64,000 nt of DNA from the NCBI GenBank assembly GCA_911728435.2, contig OU452210.1:682001-746000 (forward strand), in the 5' to 3' direction. This document shows, one piece after another, positions 12,083 through 23,727 of this stretch. Below the pieces are notes generated by a model. It was not told the origin of the DNA and searched no databases. It was given only the letters and a program-made list of their open reading frames with translations. Position numbers and translations under genes: made by a program. Numbering within the stretch: position 1 is the stretch's first letter; each line of letters opens with the position of its first letter. This stretch comes from Apoderus coryli. Lineage: Eukaryota; Arthropoda; Insecta; Coleoptera; Attelabidae.

Positions 12083-15000
12083 AAATCCGTTCTAGATTTA
12101 AACAGGTTCTAGTGGGCAATCCTGATAGAAACTGATAACTACAAATTAATCCCAATACCTTTTGCATATAAAACCATATTAAATCCGTTCTAAATGTAAA
12201 CAGGTTCTATTGGGCAATCCTGATAGAATCTGATATATACAAATTAATCCCAATAGCTTTTGCATTTGGATTTGCTTATAAAACCATATTAAATCCGTTC
12301 TAAATGTAAACAGGTTCTATTGGGCAATCCTGATAGAAACTGATAACTACAAATTAATCCCAATAGCTTTTGCATTTGGATTTGCTTATAAAACCATATT
12401 AAATCCGTTCTAAATGTAAACAGGTTCTATTGGGCAATCCTGATAGAATCTGATATATACAAATTAATCCCAATAGCTTTTGCATTTGGATTTGCTTATA
12501 AAACCATATTAAATCCGTTCTAAATGTAAACAGGTTCTATTGGGCAATCCTGATAGAAACTGATAACTACAAATTAATCCCAATAGCTTTTGCATTTGGA
12601 TTTGCTTATAAAACCATATTAAATCCGTTCTAAATGTAAACAGGTTCTATTGGGGAATCCTGATAGAATCTGATAACTACAAATTAATCCCAATAGCTTT
12701 TGCATTTGGATTTGCTTATAAAACCATATTAAATCCGTTCTAAATGTAAACAGGTTCTATTGGGCAATCCTGATAGAATCTGATATATACAAATTAATCC
12801 CAATAGCTTTTGCATTTGGATTTGCTTATAAAACCATATTAAATCCGTTCTAAATGTAAACAGGTTCTATTGGGCAATCCTGATAGAAACTGATAACTAC
12901 AAATTAATCCCAATAGCTTTTGCATTTGGATTTGCTTATAAAACCATATTAAATCCGTTCTAAATGTAAACAGGTTCTATTGGGGAATCCTGATAGAATC
13001 TGATAACTACAAATTAATCCCAATAGCTTTTGCATTTGGATTTGCTCATAAAACCATATTAAATCCGTTCTAAATGTAAACAGGTTCTATTGGGCAATCC
13101 TGATAGAAACTGATAACTGCAAATTAATCCCAATAGCTTTTGCATTTGAATTTGCTTATAAAACCATATTAAATCCGTTCTAAATGTAAACAGGTTCTAT
13201 TGGGCAATCCTGATAGAAACTGATAACTGCAAATTAATCCCAATAGCTTTTGCATTTGGATTTGCTTATAAAACCATATTAAATCCGTTCTAAATGTAAA
13301 CAGGTTCTATTGGGCAATCCTGATAGAATCTGATAACTACAAATTAATCCCAATAGCTTTTGCATTTGGATTTGCTAATAAAATCATATTAAATCCGTTC
13401 TAAATGTAAACAGGTTCTATTGGGCAATCCTGATAGAAACTGATAACTGCAAATTAATCCCAATAGCTTTTGCATTTGAATTTGCTTATAAAACCATATT
13501 AAATCCGTTCTAAATGTAAACAGGTTCTATTGGGCAATCCTGATAGAATCTGATATATACAAATTAATCCCAATAGCTTTTGCATTTGGATTTGCTTATA
13601 AAACCATATTAAATCCGTTCTAAATGTAAACAGGTTCTATTGGGCAATCCTGATAGAAACTGATAACTACAAATTAATCCCAATAGCTTTTGCATTTGGA
13701 TTTGCTTATAAAACCATATTAAATCCGTTCTAAATGTAAACAGGTTCTATTGGGCAATCCTGATAGAAACTGATAACTACAAATTAATCCCAATAGCTTT
13801 TGCATTTGGATTTGCTTATAAAACCATATTAAATCCGTTCTAAATGTAAACAGGTTCTATTGGGCAATCCTGATAGAAACTGATAACTACAAATTAATCC
13901 CAATAGCTTTTGCATTTGGATTTGCTTATAAAACCATATGAAATCCGTTCTAAATGTAAACAGGTTCTATTGGGCAATCCTGATAGAAACTGATAACTGC
14001 AAATTAATCCCAATAGCTTTTGCATTTGGATTTGCTTATAAAACCATATTAAATCCGTTCTAAATGTAAACAGGTTCTATTGGGCAATCCTGATAGAAAC
14101 TGATAACTGCAAATTAATCCCAATAGCTTTTGCATTTGAATTTGCTTATAAAACCATATTAAATCCGTTCTAAATGTAAACAGGTTCTATTGGGCAATCC
14201 TGATAGAATCTGATATATACAAATTAATCCCAATAGCTTTTGCATTTGGATTTGCTTATAAAACCATATTAAATCCGTTCTAAATGTAAACAGGTTCTAT
14301 TGGGCAATCCTGATAGAAACTGATAACTACAAATTGATCCCAATAGCTTTTGCATTTGGATTTGCTTATAAAACCATATTAAATCCGTTCTAAATGTAAA
14401 CAGGTTCTATTGGGGAATCCTGATAGAATCTGATAACTACAAATTAATCCCAATAGCTTTTGCATTTGGATTTGCTCATAAAACCATATTAAATCCGTTC
14501 TAAATGTAAACAGGTTCTATTGGGCAATCCTGATAGAAACTGATAACTGCAAATTAATCCCAATAGCTTTTGCATTTGAATTTGCTTATAAAACCATATT
14601 AAATCCGTTCTAAATGTAAACAGGTTCTATTGGGCAATCCTGATAGAAACTGATAACTGCAAATTAATCCCAATAGCTTTTGCATTTGGATTTGCTTATA
14701 AAACCATATTAAATCCGTTCTAAATGTAAACAGGTTCTATTGGGCAATCCTGATAGAATCTGATAACTACAAATTAATCCCAATAGCTTTTGCATTTGGA
14801 TTTGCTAATAAAATCATATTAAATCCGTTCTAAATGTAAACAGGTTCTATTGGGCAATCCTGATAGAAACTGATAACTGCAAATTAATCCCAATAGCTTT
14901 TGCATTTGAATTTGCTTATAAAACCATATTAAATCCGTTCTAAATGTAAACAGGTTCTATTGGGCAATCCTGATAGAATCTGATATATACAAATTAATCC

Positions 15001-16150
15001 CAATAGCTTTTGCATTTGGATTTGCTTATAAAACCATATTAAATCCGTTCTAAATGTAAACAGGTTCTATTGGGCAATCCTGATAGAAACTGATAACTAC
15101 AAATTAATCCCAATAGCTTTTGCATTTGGATTTGCTTATAAAACCATATTAAATCCGTTCTAAATGTAAACAGGTTCTATTGGGCAATCCTGATAGAAAC
15201 TGATAACTACAAATTAATCCCAATAGCTTTTGCATTTGGATTTGCTTATAAAACCATATTAAATCCGTTCTAAATGTAAACAGGTTCTATTGGGCAATCC
15301 TGATAGAAACTGATAACTGCAAATTAATCCCAATAGCTTTTGCATTTGGATTTGCTTATAAAACCATATTAAATCCGTTCTAAATGTAAACAGGTTCTAT
15401 TGGGCAATCCTGATAGAATCTGATAAATACAAATTAATCCCAATAGCTTTTGCATTTGGATTTGCTTATAAAACCATATTAAATCCGTTCTAAATGTAAA
15501 CAGGTTCTATTGGGCAATCCTGATAGAATCTGATAAATACAAATTAATCCCAATAGCTTTTGCATTTGGATTTGCTTATAAAACCATATTAAATCCGTTC
15601 TAAATGTAAACAGGTTCTATTGGGCAATCCTGATAGAAACTGATAACTGCAAATTAATCCCAATAGCTTTTGCATTTGGATTTGCTTATAAAACCATATT
15701 AAATCCGTTCTAAATGTAAACAGGTTCTATTGGGCAATCCTGATAGAATCTGATAAATACAAATTAATCCCAATAGCTTTTGCATTTGGATTTGCTTATA
15801 AAACCATATTAAATCCGTTCTAAATGTAAACAGGTTCTATTGGGCAATCCTGATAGAATCTGATAAATACAAATTAATCCCAATAGCTTTTGCATTTGGA
15901 TTTGCTTATAAAACCATATTAAATCCGTTCTAAATGTAAACAGGTTCTATTAGGCAATCCTGATAGAAACTGATAACTACAAATTAATCCCAATAGCGTT
16001 TGCATTTGGATTTGCTTATAAAACCATATTAAATCCGCTCTAAATGTAAACAGGTTCTATTGGGCAATCCTGATAGAAACTGATAACTGCAAATTAATCC
16101 CAATAGCTTTTGCATTTGGATTTGCTTATAAAACCATATTAAATCCATTT
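12083..16150. repeat. 110-bp satellite array with higher-order structure
   Basis: Perfectly spaced 110-bp units are measured from the word AAATCCGTTC at 12181, 12291, 12401 and so on. There are about 36 full units, preceded by one 98-bp unit (12083) that lacks 12 bases and followed by a diverged half unit after 16141. Variant positions (GAAAC/GAATC, AACTAC/ATATAC/AACTGC) recur in blocks. Private variants such as TTTGCTAATAAAATC and TTTGCTCATA repeat exactly 1,430 bp apart, which is 13 units. The array lies beside the right TIR of the 12.2 kb element and is unrelated in length and sequence to the 182-bp array. Confidence 0.95.
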
Positions 16151-16276
16151 AAGATTCTATTGGATTCTTGTGGGTATTCCTGATTCATACTAATTATTTC
16201 AAATATGTTTTTAGTTTGGAATTGCTGTTTCAAATACACACTATGAACCGTATTAATCCATATTAAATTTTTTTTT

Positions 16277-16306
16277 ATATGGTTCTATCTGGCATTTTCA
16301 ACAGGG
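16277..16306 (-). repeat. right terminal inverted repeat of the 12.2 kb element
   Basis: Thirty bases ending TTTTCAACAGGG are the inverted partner of 4113-4142. They are followed by GA, which matches the left flank. Confidence 0.8.
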
Positions 16307-16992
16307 GAGCTACACCAAGTTTTTGAAGCAATTCTTGTCGAAAGTTTTTCGGAATAATCAGTTTAGTACCTTTATACAATAAATTTATAGTAAAATTTAA
16401 TATTATCTGGCACATTTTTATAGTTTTTTGGCCAACCAGTTAAAACTTGATTCTTGAGTGCATTTAGTTCTAGGTCCATGTCGGTCAAAGTTTTTAATTC
16501 ATTACGCTTGCTCTCAGTGACACTAAGATAAGAAGAAATCAGACACACCTGGGCATCCAGCTCCAGATCAATATTTTCGTCAAACAATTTATTTTCGTAT
16601 GCCCTAGATAAAGTATCAGCTACAATAAGTTGTTTACCCGGTTTATATACTAATTCAAAGTCATATTTACGTAACTGTATAAGCATTCTCTGCAACGTCG
16701 CAGGACAAGACTCAATAGATTTTTTACAAATGAGTGGCTTATGATCCGTTTCGACAATGAAATGTCTACCAAACACATACTGATGAAATCGTTCGCAAAC
16801 AAACAACACACTCAACAACTCTTTTTCTATCTGCGCGTATCTAGTTTGTGTTACGCTCAAAGCCCGCGACGCATGCGCACAAGGAATTCCATCTTGCAAA
16901 AGACTAGCACCCATACCAAACTGTGACGCATCCACCGATATTACTATATTTTTGTTGATATTGAAAAACCTTAAACATGGTGCTTTACACAT
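16307..16992 (-). pseudogene. gypsy element 2: RNase H and start of integrase
   Basis: Minus-strand RNase H of a Ty3/gypsy polyprotein. The four acidic positions are visible: Asp in VDASQFGMGA (residue 21 of the frame opening at 16992), Glu in QIEKELLS (about 56-58), Asp in ETDHKPLI (83) and Asp in VADTLSRAY (126). A stop at 16372-16374 comes from a one-base shift. The integrase N-terminus then continues in the neighbouring frame (GTKLIIPKNFRQELL) until the satellite element cuts the zinc finger at 16306. The remaining part of integrase is at 2993-4112. Confidence 0.85.
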
Positions 16993-17692
16993 TAATTCTT
17001 TTGTTAAAAGCTATGTCGTGCTCTTTTTCCCACTTAAATTCGAAATTCTTCTTCAACAAACCTCTCAAAAGTGCTGTTTTTTCCGAAAGATTTTCTAGAA
17101 ATTTTTAAACATATGTCACCAGACCCAAGAATTTTTGCAAATCTCCAACATTCCTAGGCTGAGGCATATTTATTATGGCCTCCACTTTTGCTTCATCTGG
17201 TTTTATACCCCTTTCTGAAATAATATGTCCCATACACTTTACCGATGTTACCGAAAATTTACATTTATCCCTGTTGAACCTAATATTGTATTGTTCCGCT
17301 CTTTTTAAAACAGTTTCTAGTCGTTCATCGTGTTCCTTCTGATTTTTACCAAATACGATTATATCATCTATATAAATACTACATCCGTCTATCTCACCAA
17401 ATATTTCAGTCATTCGCTCCTGAAACACTTCAGGGGCGCTACACAAACTGTAAGGCAATTTAAGAAACCTATATCTACCGAAACAAGTTGCAAACGTACA
17501 CAATTTCGAGCTCTTTTCAGTTAATTTTACATGTAAAAGACCCTGAGTGGCATCTAAAGTTGTAAAAAATCTTGCACCTGTCAGTTTTAAAGTTAATTCA
17601 TCTAGAGTAGGAATTTGGAAGTAATGCTTTTTTATTGCTTTATTCAAATACATAGGATCTAAACAAATTCTAATACTATCATCGATGTATTA
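16993..17692 (-). pseudogene. gypsy element 2: reverse transcriptase
   Basis: Minus-strand gypsy RT. The frame opening at 17653 gives TTLDATQG (catalytic Asp at about residue 34), the fingers/palm segment YRFLKLPYSLCSAP, the YIDD box at residues 94-97 and the thumb-side GHIISERGIKPDEAK. Residues IRICLDP lie just upstream of the first Met, so the RT once extended to about 17692, where sequence similarity ends abruptly. A stop near 17104 separates it from the connection region (16993-17100), which leads into RNase H. The break at 17692 and the next gypsy piece at 20036 imply an insertion or rearrangement between. Confidence 0.85.
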
Positions 17693-17933
17693 ACTCTAAG
17701 AGAGATATCACATTTCGTTCATAAATTATAGTTTGTTTGGCCGCAGACAATAACAAACAACTACATGGGAGCAAGGGAGAAAAAACATCGGACTTTCTTG
17801 TGACTCCGGATGTTTCTTCCACCGTTGCGGCAACGTCGCTGTTTTTATTTTGACAAGATGCTACATGGAAATATTAATACCAGTGGCGTATCCCATAATA
17901 ATGCTTTTACATTATATTTATTTATTTTACATA

Positions 17934-18206
17934 AAAAAAAGTTATATTTTAACTTTCTAGAAGTGAATATAGCTTCTGTACATTAAACAAGAATCTAGAT
18001 AGATTTCATTATTGTTATGTATTTCGGAGGAACGAAATTTTGTGTAAATTGTTATACCAGTATTTCAACGTTACACGTAGGTATTTAAGTTAAAAACTAC
18101 GCATTGCGTGTCCTCAATACATAACAAAATTAAAATCTATCTAGATTCCTGTTGAATGTACAGAAGCCTATTTTCACTCCTACAGAATTAAAATATAACT
18201 TTTTTT
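17934..18206. mobile_element. hairpin MITE-like element, about 90-bp arms
   Basis: Two inverted arms of about 90 bp each (AAAAAAGTTATATTTTAA... from 17934; the inverse ending near 18206) enclose about 90 bp. Both arms contain AATCTAGATAGAT- and GTACA-type words in mirror order. No target duplication is clear and no coding sequence is present. Confidence 0.7.
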
Positions 18207-18253
18207 GTCATCTTCTCTTGTAGACTTCATTTCGATGATAAATTTAATGGTAG

Positions 18254-18389
18254 AGACACATAAGAAAAAATAAAATGTAAGAAATCTAACCAATCAGTAT
18301 GAAGGCATATAAGCAAATGCCGTACTTCATTCTGATTGGTTAGAATTCTTAAGCCTTATTCCTTAAATTTTAATTGTTCTTATGTGTCT
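18254..18389. mobile_element. short palindromic MITE-like element
   Basis: A 136-bp near-palindrome opens AGACACATAAGAA, closes with the inverse, and has CTAACCAATCAG facing CTGATTGGTTAG near the centre. It is a candidate miniature element. The flanks are not decisive. Confidence 0.65.
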
Positions 18390-20035
18390 TTAGCAGCAGT
18401 TACGTGTTTTTTTGGATTACAATACGTAACAATCCAAATTAATAAAATAATCAATATTAAGATCAAAAGTTTTTATTACTTAAATTACAGCACATAATTA
18501 CGTAACCTATTTAAAATTAAGAAAATAATTAAATAATAGTATTAGGAAAAAAAATAGAATAGCTGGCTCAGAGCTTTGTCTGTAGCAACATATCCTAACC
18601 TTTCACTTTATTGAAGTTTTACGTGTCGCTCGCTAAAGTCAGAGTTACTTTTAAAGTAGTCGTTACTTTAAGTAACGGTTATTTTGAAGTTGTAGTTACT
18701 TTAAGGGGTAACAACTAGTTACTCCTGAAGTAGACGTTATACTTTATAAGTACCTAGTAACTCTGCAAATGTACAAGATACTTTTGAAATGTATTCAAGT
18801 TGCAGCTTCTTTTTAGTTCTGAGCATGTCAGCTTCTTCAGAGCAACGCTGATAAACTGAACGCATCTATTATGGAGAAACTAACTGTTAATATTTTGAAA
18901 ATGGTAAAACGCATTGGCAATAACAGGACTACCTAACCAGATTAAGAAATCTGTCCGTCTGTGCCGCCTGAGTGTTGGCATAATAATAATAATTGGCCAG
19001 TATTGGGTATAAAGAATATACATTGGCAAGTCAAAAAATATAAACGACTACTATACATTTACATAGGTAATTAAACAAAAATAAATCTAAACAATACAAG
19101 TATATAAATAAAATACAAAAAGATGTATAATATAAAAGACAAGAAATACACATAATTACAATATAGAGTAATAAGACAAACGCACACACTTGTTAAAATA
19201 CTTATCGCACATCGCAGCCTAGAGCAAGTCATGACACGTTAGACCAAGCCACAACATACTCCTGTAACGTGTACAAACACTTCTTGATCCACTAGGTATA
19301 ATTCTGACAGTTTGTCGTTCCTTTTTCAACAAAAAAAGAAGTGAGGTGAGAAGCAGGTGGTTATGTCAAGTCAGTTCAGCTGAGCTGAGGTGTAGAAGAA
19401 AAACGTATAATTTAAAGCAGCCTTACTCATTTTTTTTTGGAGAGACTTCACTAACTGTTGAGTCAGAGCTGAAAAATAAAAGAAGATATAAATGAGCTTG
19501 ATTTGGTCTACATAAAGAAGTAGTTAATCAGATATTCAAATATCTTGTTTCCTCTAAGACTCTACAATTACGCCGAGGACGTTATTTTTTAATTAATATG
19601 TGCCGTGACAGCGACCAACTTTTTACGACAACCCCCGATTGTATTTATTGACAGCTATGTAGAACTCGAACATTTGGTCCTAAGTAAAGGATCAGGAACA
19701 ATTTTTGTATTTAAGAAAATTTCACATATTTTCAAGAAAAGATCACAGTCCAACGTCTTCAGGAAACAGATTAATGTTTAGAAGACATAGACTGTGATTT
19801 TTTCTTAAAAAGGAAAAATGGTTTGATTCTTTACCAAGTAATGGTCGAGTTCTTCTGCTGTCAACTATTAAATTTTACCGGTAACTTCTTAAACTATAAT
19901 CATTATTTTTGTTTGTTTCGTTAACCTGTTGCAAATATATAGAACATGTGGGAGATTTATCTTGTTTCTAATGATACTATCACGGTACATCTTGTGAAAA
20001 AATGCAGGTGATTTCTTCCACATCCTTGACCCATA

Positions 20036-20422
20036 TCATCCGATGATATAATGACCATCCATTAGTCCAATTTTAATTGGATAGCTATTCATGTCGACAA
20101 CATAGAACAAGAAATCAACCGACCTGGACCCACACTCACATAAAAGAAAACATTGACCCACTATTGGCATTGAATCTCCCGTATAAGATTTCAATGTAAT
20201 ATTACTTTTTTCTAACTTATACACATTATTACAATTTACCCGATTGAACACAGAGAGTGGAATGACATTGGCCTGCGCACCGGTATCAAGCTTCATGTTG
20301 ATCTGTTGTCCATTGATTTTTATCGGCTCAGCCCATGATTCCCACTTCAGGCTACCAACCATTCTCATATCAGTCATATCAACACTACCTACAATCAAAA
20401 AGTCATTAGAAATTGCATTCAA
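20036..20422 (-). pseudogene. gypsy element 2: aspartic protease
   Basis: A 128-residue minus-strand open frame with the retropepsin active site MKLDTGAQANVIP at about residues 43-55, followed by the flap-like SYTGDSMPIVGQ. It lies between the gag zinc knuckle (20501-20761) and the RT of the same element, in the expected gypsy order. The frame stops at 20036, just where linkage to RT is lost, so the polyprotein is broken here. The first visible Met may not be the original start, because protease is normally released from a longer precursor. Confidence 0.75.
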
Positions 20423-20500
20423 TTTCGAGGAATGATTCTTTGAGCAATTATTCAGAGAAGAGCCAGATATGTTTAAACATTCTGAATCATTATTTCGCAG

Positions 20501-20761
20501 TTAAGAAAAATTTACATTTGAGTGATTGTCTTTAACAGTCCTATGTAAACCCAAATAATTAAAATCGTTAGTGTTATTAACCACTGAACACACATTTTGA
20601 TTATATTTTTGGCAATTTTTATATCGATAATTAAAAAGTTTACCGTCCCTTTTATGTTTGCAGCATGATGAAAAGTGACCCTGGACACCACACACATAGC
20701 ATGCCTTTCCAAAAGCCGGACATTTTCCAAACCCATGGGTTGATCCACATTTCGGACACAT
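20501..20761 (-). pseudogene. gypsy element 2: gag nucleocapsid zinc-knuckle region
   Basis: Cysteine/histidine-rich segment with a CCHC knuckle, CYVCGVQGHFSSCC (C-x2-C-x4-H-x4-C), preceded by CPKCGSTHGFGKC. This is typical of the RNA-binding nucleocapsid part of Gag. The stretch ends at a stop about 80 bases before the protease frame. The N-terminal part of Gag upstream is not legible; LINE sequence begins at about 20900. Confidence 0.7.
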
Positions 20762-20907
20762 TTGGCGCCTCTATTATTTTCCATATTTATAAACGATATT
20801 GGTTCTGATATTTCTAGCAATTATTTGCTGTTTGCTGATGCTGGGGTGCCCCACTGGTTGCCGTGAATAAATCAGAACGGTAACCGTTGTACTCGACATA
20901 CTGTTGC

Positions 20908-21434
20908 TTAGTAGGTACTTAGATAAGATGAGAAAAACGAGATCAGGTCTTCATGGAAACCGATGCAGCGCATCTTATGTTTAAGAGTAGAGTGATCCAT
21001 CTTGCCGAAGGCCTTAATAAAATCTGTATAGATTGCGTCGACCTGGCAACCCTCTGCTATAGCGGGAAATATGTTTTGTAAGAAAGTGGCTATGTTTGTT
21101 ACAGTGGAACGATTCTGGAAAAAGCCGTGCTGCTGAGGAATAATACGACTTTTAATTTGTTTGAAGATCTTTTCCTGTAATACCGTTTCAAAGATCTTCG
21201 CAAAGTTTGAGAGAATTGGGGTAGAACGATAGTTCGTGATATGGGCCAAATCTCCCGATTTATGTACTGAGCATATTCTTGCGAGATTCCATAATTTTGA
21301 AAACTCGCCAGATTCCAGTGAAGGATTAAAAATAGTTTTTAAAGGGTTCACACAAACGTAAGCACCCGCAGTCAACTTCGGTTGCAGTTTTTTTAGGCCC
21401 ATCATTATGTCATCCTCGCTTAAATTTTTTGATT
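20908..21434 (-). pseudogene. jockey-type LINE: reverse transcriptase fragment
   Basis: Minus-strand fragment of a non-LTR retrotransposon ORF2. It shows LKKLQPKLTAG (RT motif 0/1 region, where PDG is usual), NYRSTPILSNFAKIFE, QHGFFQNRS and the palm motif A as IYTDFIKAF with its catalytic Asp. It stops at about 20908, before motif C (YADD). Its N-terminal linker continues at 21914-22470, interrupted by the insertion at 21436-21913. Confidence 0.8.
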
Positions 21435-21435
21435 C

Positions 21436-21913
21436 CTAGAATGAATTCAAGATATAATTTTCCGTTTTATAATGTGAGAGCGAGGAGTAACATATACGAA
21501 AGGTCACCCATATACACAATGTGCGATAATTTTAACTCTGTTGCTGACTACTGTGATATTTATTCCGAATCACTGACATTAGTTAGAAGGTCAGTCACAT
21601 TAATGTTGAGTCAGTCATCTTACTGATTATTTTCGAACCTTAGCACTAATTTATTTTTCTCAGTGTATGTAAAACATGGTTTTTGATTGTCTACATTAAC
21701 ATTACTTGTCATTTATAGTAAGATTTAGTAGGTTAAGATGTTGTTAATGTATATTTTTTAAGAATGATATATTTCTTTTTTCTTATGAGTATTGGATGAT
21801 TCTTATTAAGTATCGTGGTGTCTGGTAGTGTTTATAGAAATAATCATATTTTTTAAATGTGCTCTGTTAATGGTATGTAATACTGTTGGGCAATAAAGCA
21901 ATTATTATTATTA
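21436..21913 (+). mobile_element. LINE 3' end inserted into another LINE
   Basis: About 480 bp separates two parts of the minus-strand LINE frame. Its plus-strand right edge reads GGGCAATAAAGCAATTATTATT, a polyadenylation-like signal followed by an (ATT)n tail, as seen at the 3' ends of jockey-type LINEs. It is therefore a 5'-truncated retroposed copy in the opposite orientation. I could not define an exact target duplication. Confidence 0.55.
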
Positions 21914-22467
21914 TTAAAGAACTCCATCCCTAGTTGACTCAACGTAAACACTCTGAAAGAAAGTGGCAAAAGCCGTAAGTATGTTAAGCGGGTCACATAT
22001 CTCTTGCCCCTCCGCATCGACTAATCTTCCGGGTATACGCGACCGACGCTTCTTGCCTTGTATGTATCGAAATAGCTCTTTGGGGTCAGTCTTGATCGTC
22101 TCCTGAACTATGCCAATGTATTCCTTGTAGCAAGTTTTAATTTTAATTTTTATTTCCCTCCTTAATGTTTTAAATCTGTTTAAGTGGTATTGAGGCTTAC
22201 TAATTTTAAATTTGGAGAAACATTTTGATTTTTCTCTAATGTCACCTATCAAATCCCGGGTAAACCAAAATGGGTATGAATACGTACCAGCCCGTGGCTT
22301 CAACAGAGGAGCACTCATGCTGAAAAAAAGTCGTAGTTTGTTCTAGAATTCAGTGACAGCGTCGTTCACATTTGTAAACGCATCCAAGAAAGACCAATCT
22401 TGAGTAGAGATAAGTTCATACAAAAGAATAAAATCGGCTTTTCGAAAATTGAAATTGATACGTTATC
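21914..22467 (-). pseudogene. jockey-type LINE: linker between endonuclease and RT
   Basis: Minus-strand ORF2 linker. The frame at 21914-22318 contains PFWFTRDLIGDIREKSKC, a basic helical stretch and ELFRYIQGKKR, all typical of the region between the EN and RT domains. Upstream, beyond a stop near 22350, the segment ADFILLYELISTQDWSFLD (about 22380-22450) continues it. The endonuclease domain itself is absent: at about 22468 the sequence switches to a BEL/Pao-like scrap. Confidence 0.7.
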
Positions 22468-22551
22468 CATCTTAGCCCTAATTTGTTTACAGCTTTCTTA
22501 CTAGTGCAGCTGATTTGAGAGCCATAGTCCAAAACAGCACGAATAGAATGA
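22468..22551 (-). pseudogene. BEL/Pao-like protease scrap
   Basis: A short minus-strand stretch reads IRAVLDYGSQISC followed by KKAVNKLGL. It resembles the Pao-family retropepsin start, where an Asp-Ser/Thr-Gly-Ser-Gln motif is usual; here the middle residue is Tyr. It is about 28 residues only, so this is a tentative call. Confidence 0.35.
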
Positions 22552-23727
22552 AATCATCAACGAAAACGAGTAAAAGTTCATACGCATCTCCTCCGAAGAA
22601 AAACAATTGTAAAATATGTGTTTTAACATACAGTTAAATATTGAGAATAGGCATTAGGCTACCTTTGGTGAGGCTCCTTTGAAGGGAAACATTTTTAAAA
22701 TAGTTCCCAAATCGTCACATTTTTCATTAAAGTCAGTAGAAAAGAAAACAGATTTGTGTGTTATTCTTATGGAATCTACTCGATTAAACAACATTACAAT
22801 GCTTTGCTGCCAGAATGTCTTTGAAATTATCTCTATACTACACCTCGTACTTATTATTCGCGCAATAGCTTAATTAAACTGAAACCTATTTAGACCCGAC
22901 ACACCCCAAGATGTTTAATTAAATATAATCTTAATTTCCCCAAGTTTATTTTATCTTACCTTTGCTAAAATAATTTCGTTGTTGAAAAAAATCCATTTTA
23001 TTTATATGTCATTCATTCAAATTCCGGCAACAATGAAGAAAATATGAGAAATACGCGGATGCCACACTTTATTTGAACATTTTCATTATAAACATATTCC
23101 AGCATAGTTTCGTCAACAAATCCACATATTATGCAATATATTTACACATGGAACATGATTAGATACTTGATTTTCCAACAAATTTAATTTACTCAACTAC
23201 CACAATAATATATCAAATATTAAAACATTATTATATCTAAAAAAACCTCCTAACGTATGCGTATTTTTATTTTAATACTATACACATCAACTAAATCTGG
23301 CAGAATTGTTTTTAAAGAACACAAGTTGACACATTTGACGTTAGAATATTGATTTTTTAACGTCTTCACCATCTACGTTCCGAGCGTCTGCATTTAAAGA
23401 CGATTTTAAAAAACCAACCATGGAATACCTGTTAGCCAATTGTGTAAACGTTTGCTCTGCTGGTACCGTACAGCCCATCGTGCTGGACGGTCCATATCAA
23501 ATAGATAGCAATTATCATATACGCGTACCTAAACAAAATTCCATTGATATTTATTTTAATAAATATTAATACTGATAGTAATATTTCAATATTATTTATA
23601 TATATTATAACAAATTTAACATACAAAACTTCGGAAAGTTTTTCCCTTGCTCGAACTGAGTAGGGTAAGGGGAAAACAGATGGCAAAAAAATACCGAAAA
23701 TGATAGTACTCATCAAACAAGCGAAAA
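22552..23727. other. non-coding stretch
   Basis: I see no supported gene, repeat or element boundary. Open stretches on both strands are short and AT-biased. Confidence 0.5.

Larger units (their letters stand above)
4113..16306. mobile_element. 12.2 kb TIR element with two subterminal satellite arrays
   Basis: The two ends are inverted copies: CCCTGTTGAAAAT at 4113 and its reverse complement ending at 16306, with 26 of 30 bases matching. The flanking dinucleotide GA is present on both sides (4111-4112 and 16307-16308). Removing the unit and one GA restores an uninterrupted integrase zinc-finger frame in gypsy element 2, so the boundaries are well supported. Inside are a 182-bp satellite array near the left end, a 5 kb middle section with exon-like fragments and two nested MITEs, and a 110-bp satellite array near the right end. 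I cannot assign a superfamily: a 2-bp duplication other than TA is uncommon, and no DDE transposase is legible. Confidence 0.8.
17693..20035. other. 2.3 kb non-coding gap inside gypsy element 2
   Basis: No gene is legible. It contains two hairpin MITE-like segments (listed separately), a cluster of AGTTACT-type words at 18600-18740, poly-T near 19430, and a hairpin at about 19733-19812 (AAGAAAAGATCACAGTC facing its inverse). It separates the RT and protease parts of gypsy element 2 and is therefore probably an insertion, but I could not find matching ends. Confidence 0.5.

Noticed and set aside
12083..16150. Regular 110-bp spacing could suggest a CRISPR array
   Set aside because: The whole unit is repeated, with no unique spacers, and the setting is eukaryotic. 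It is a satellite.
16277..16306. Reading the matching ends at 4113 and 16306 as a chance inversion breakpoint
   Set aside because: The 30-bp match, the GA on both sides and the restored host frame together favour an insertion.
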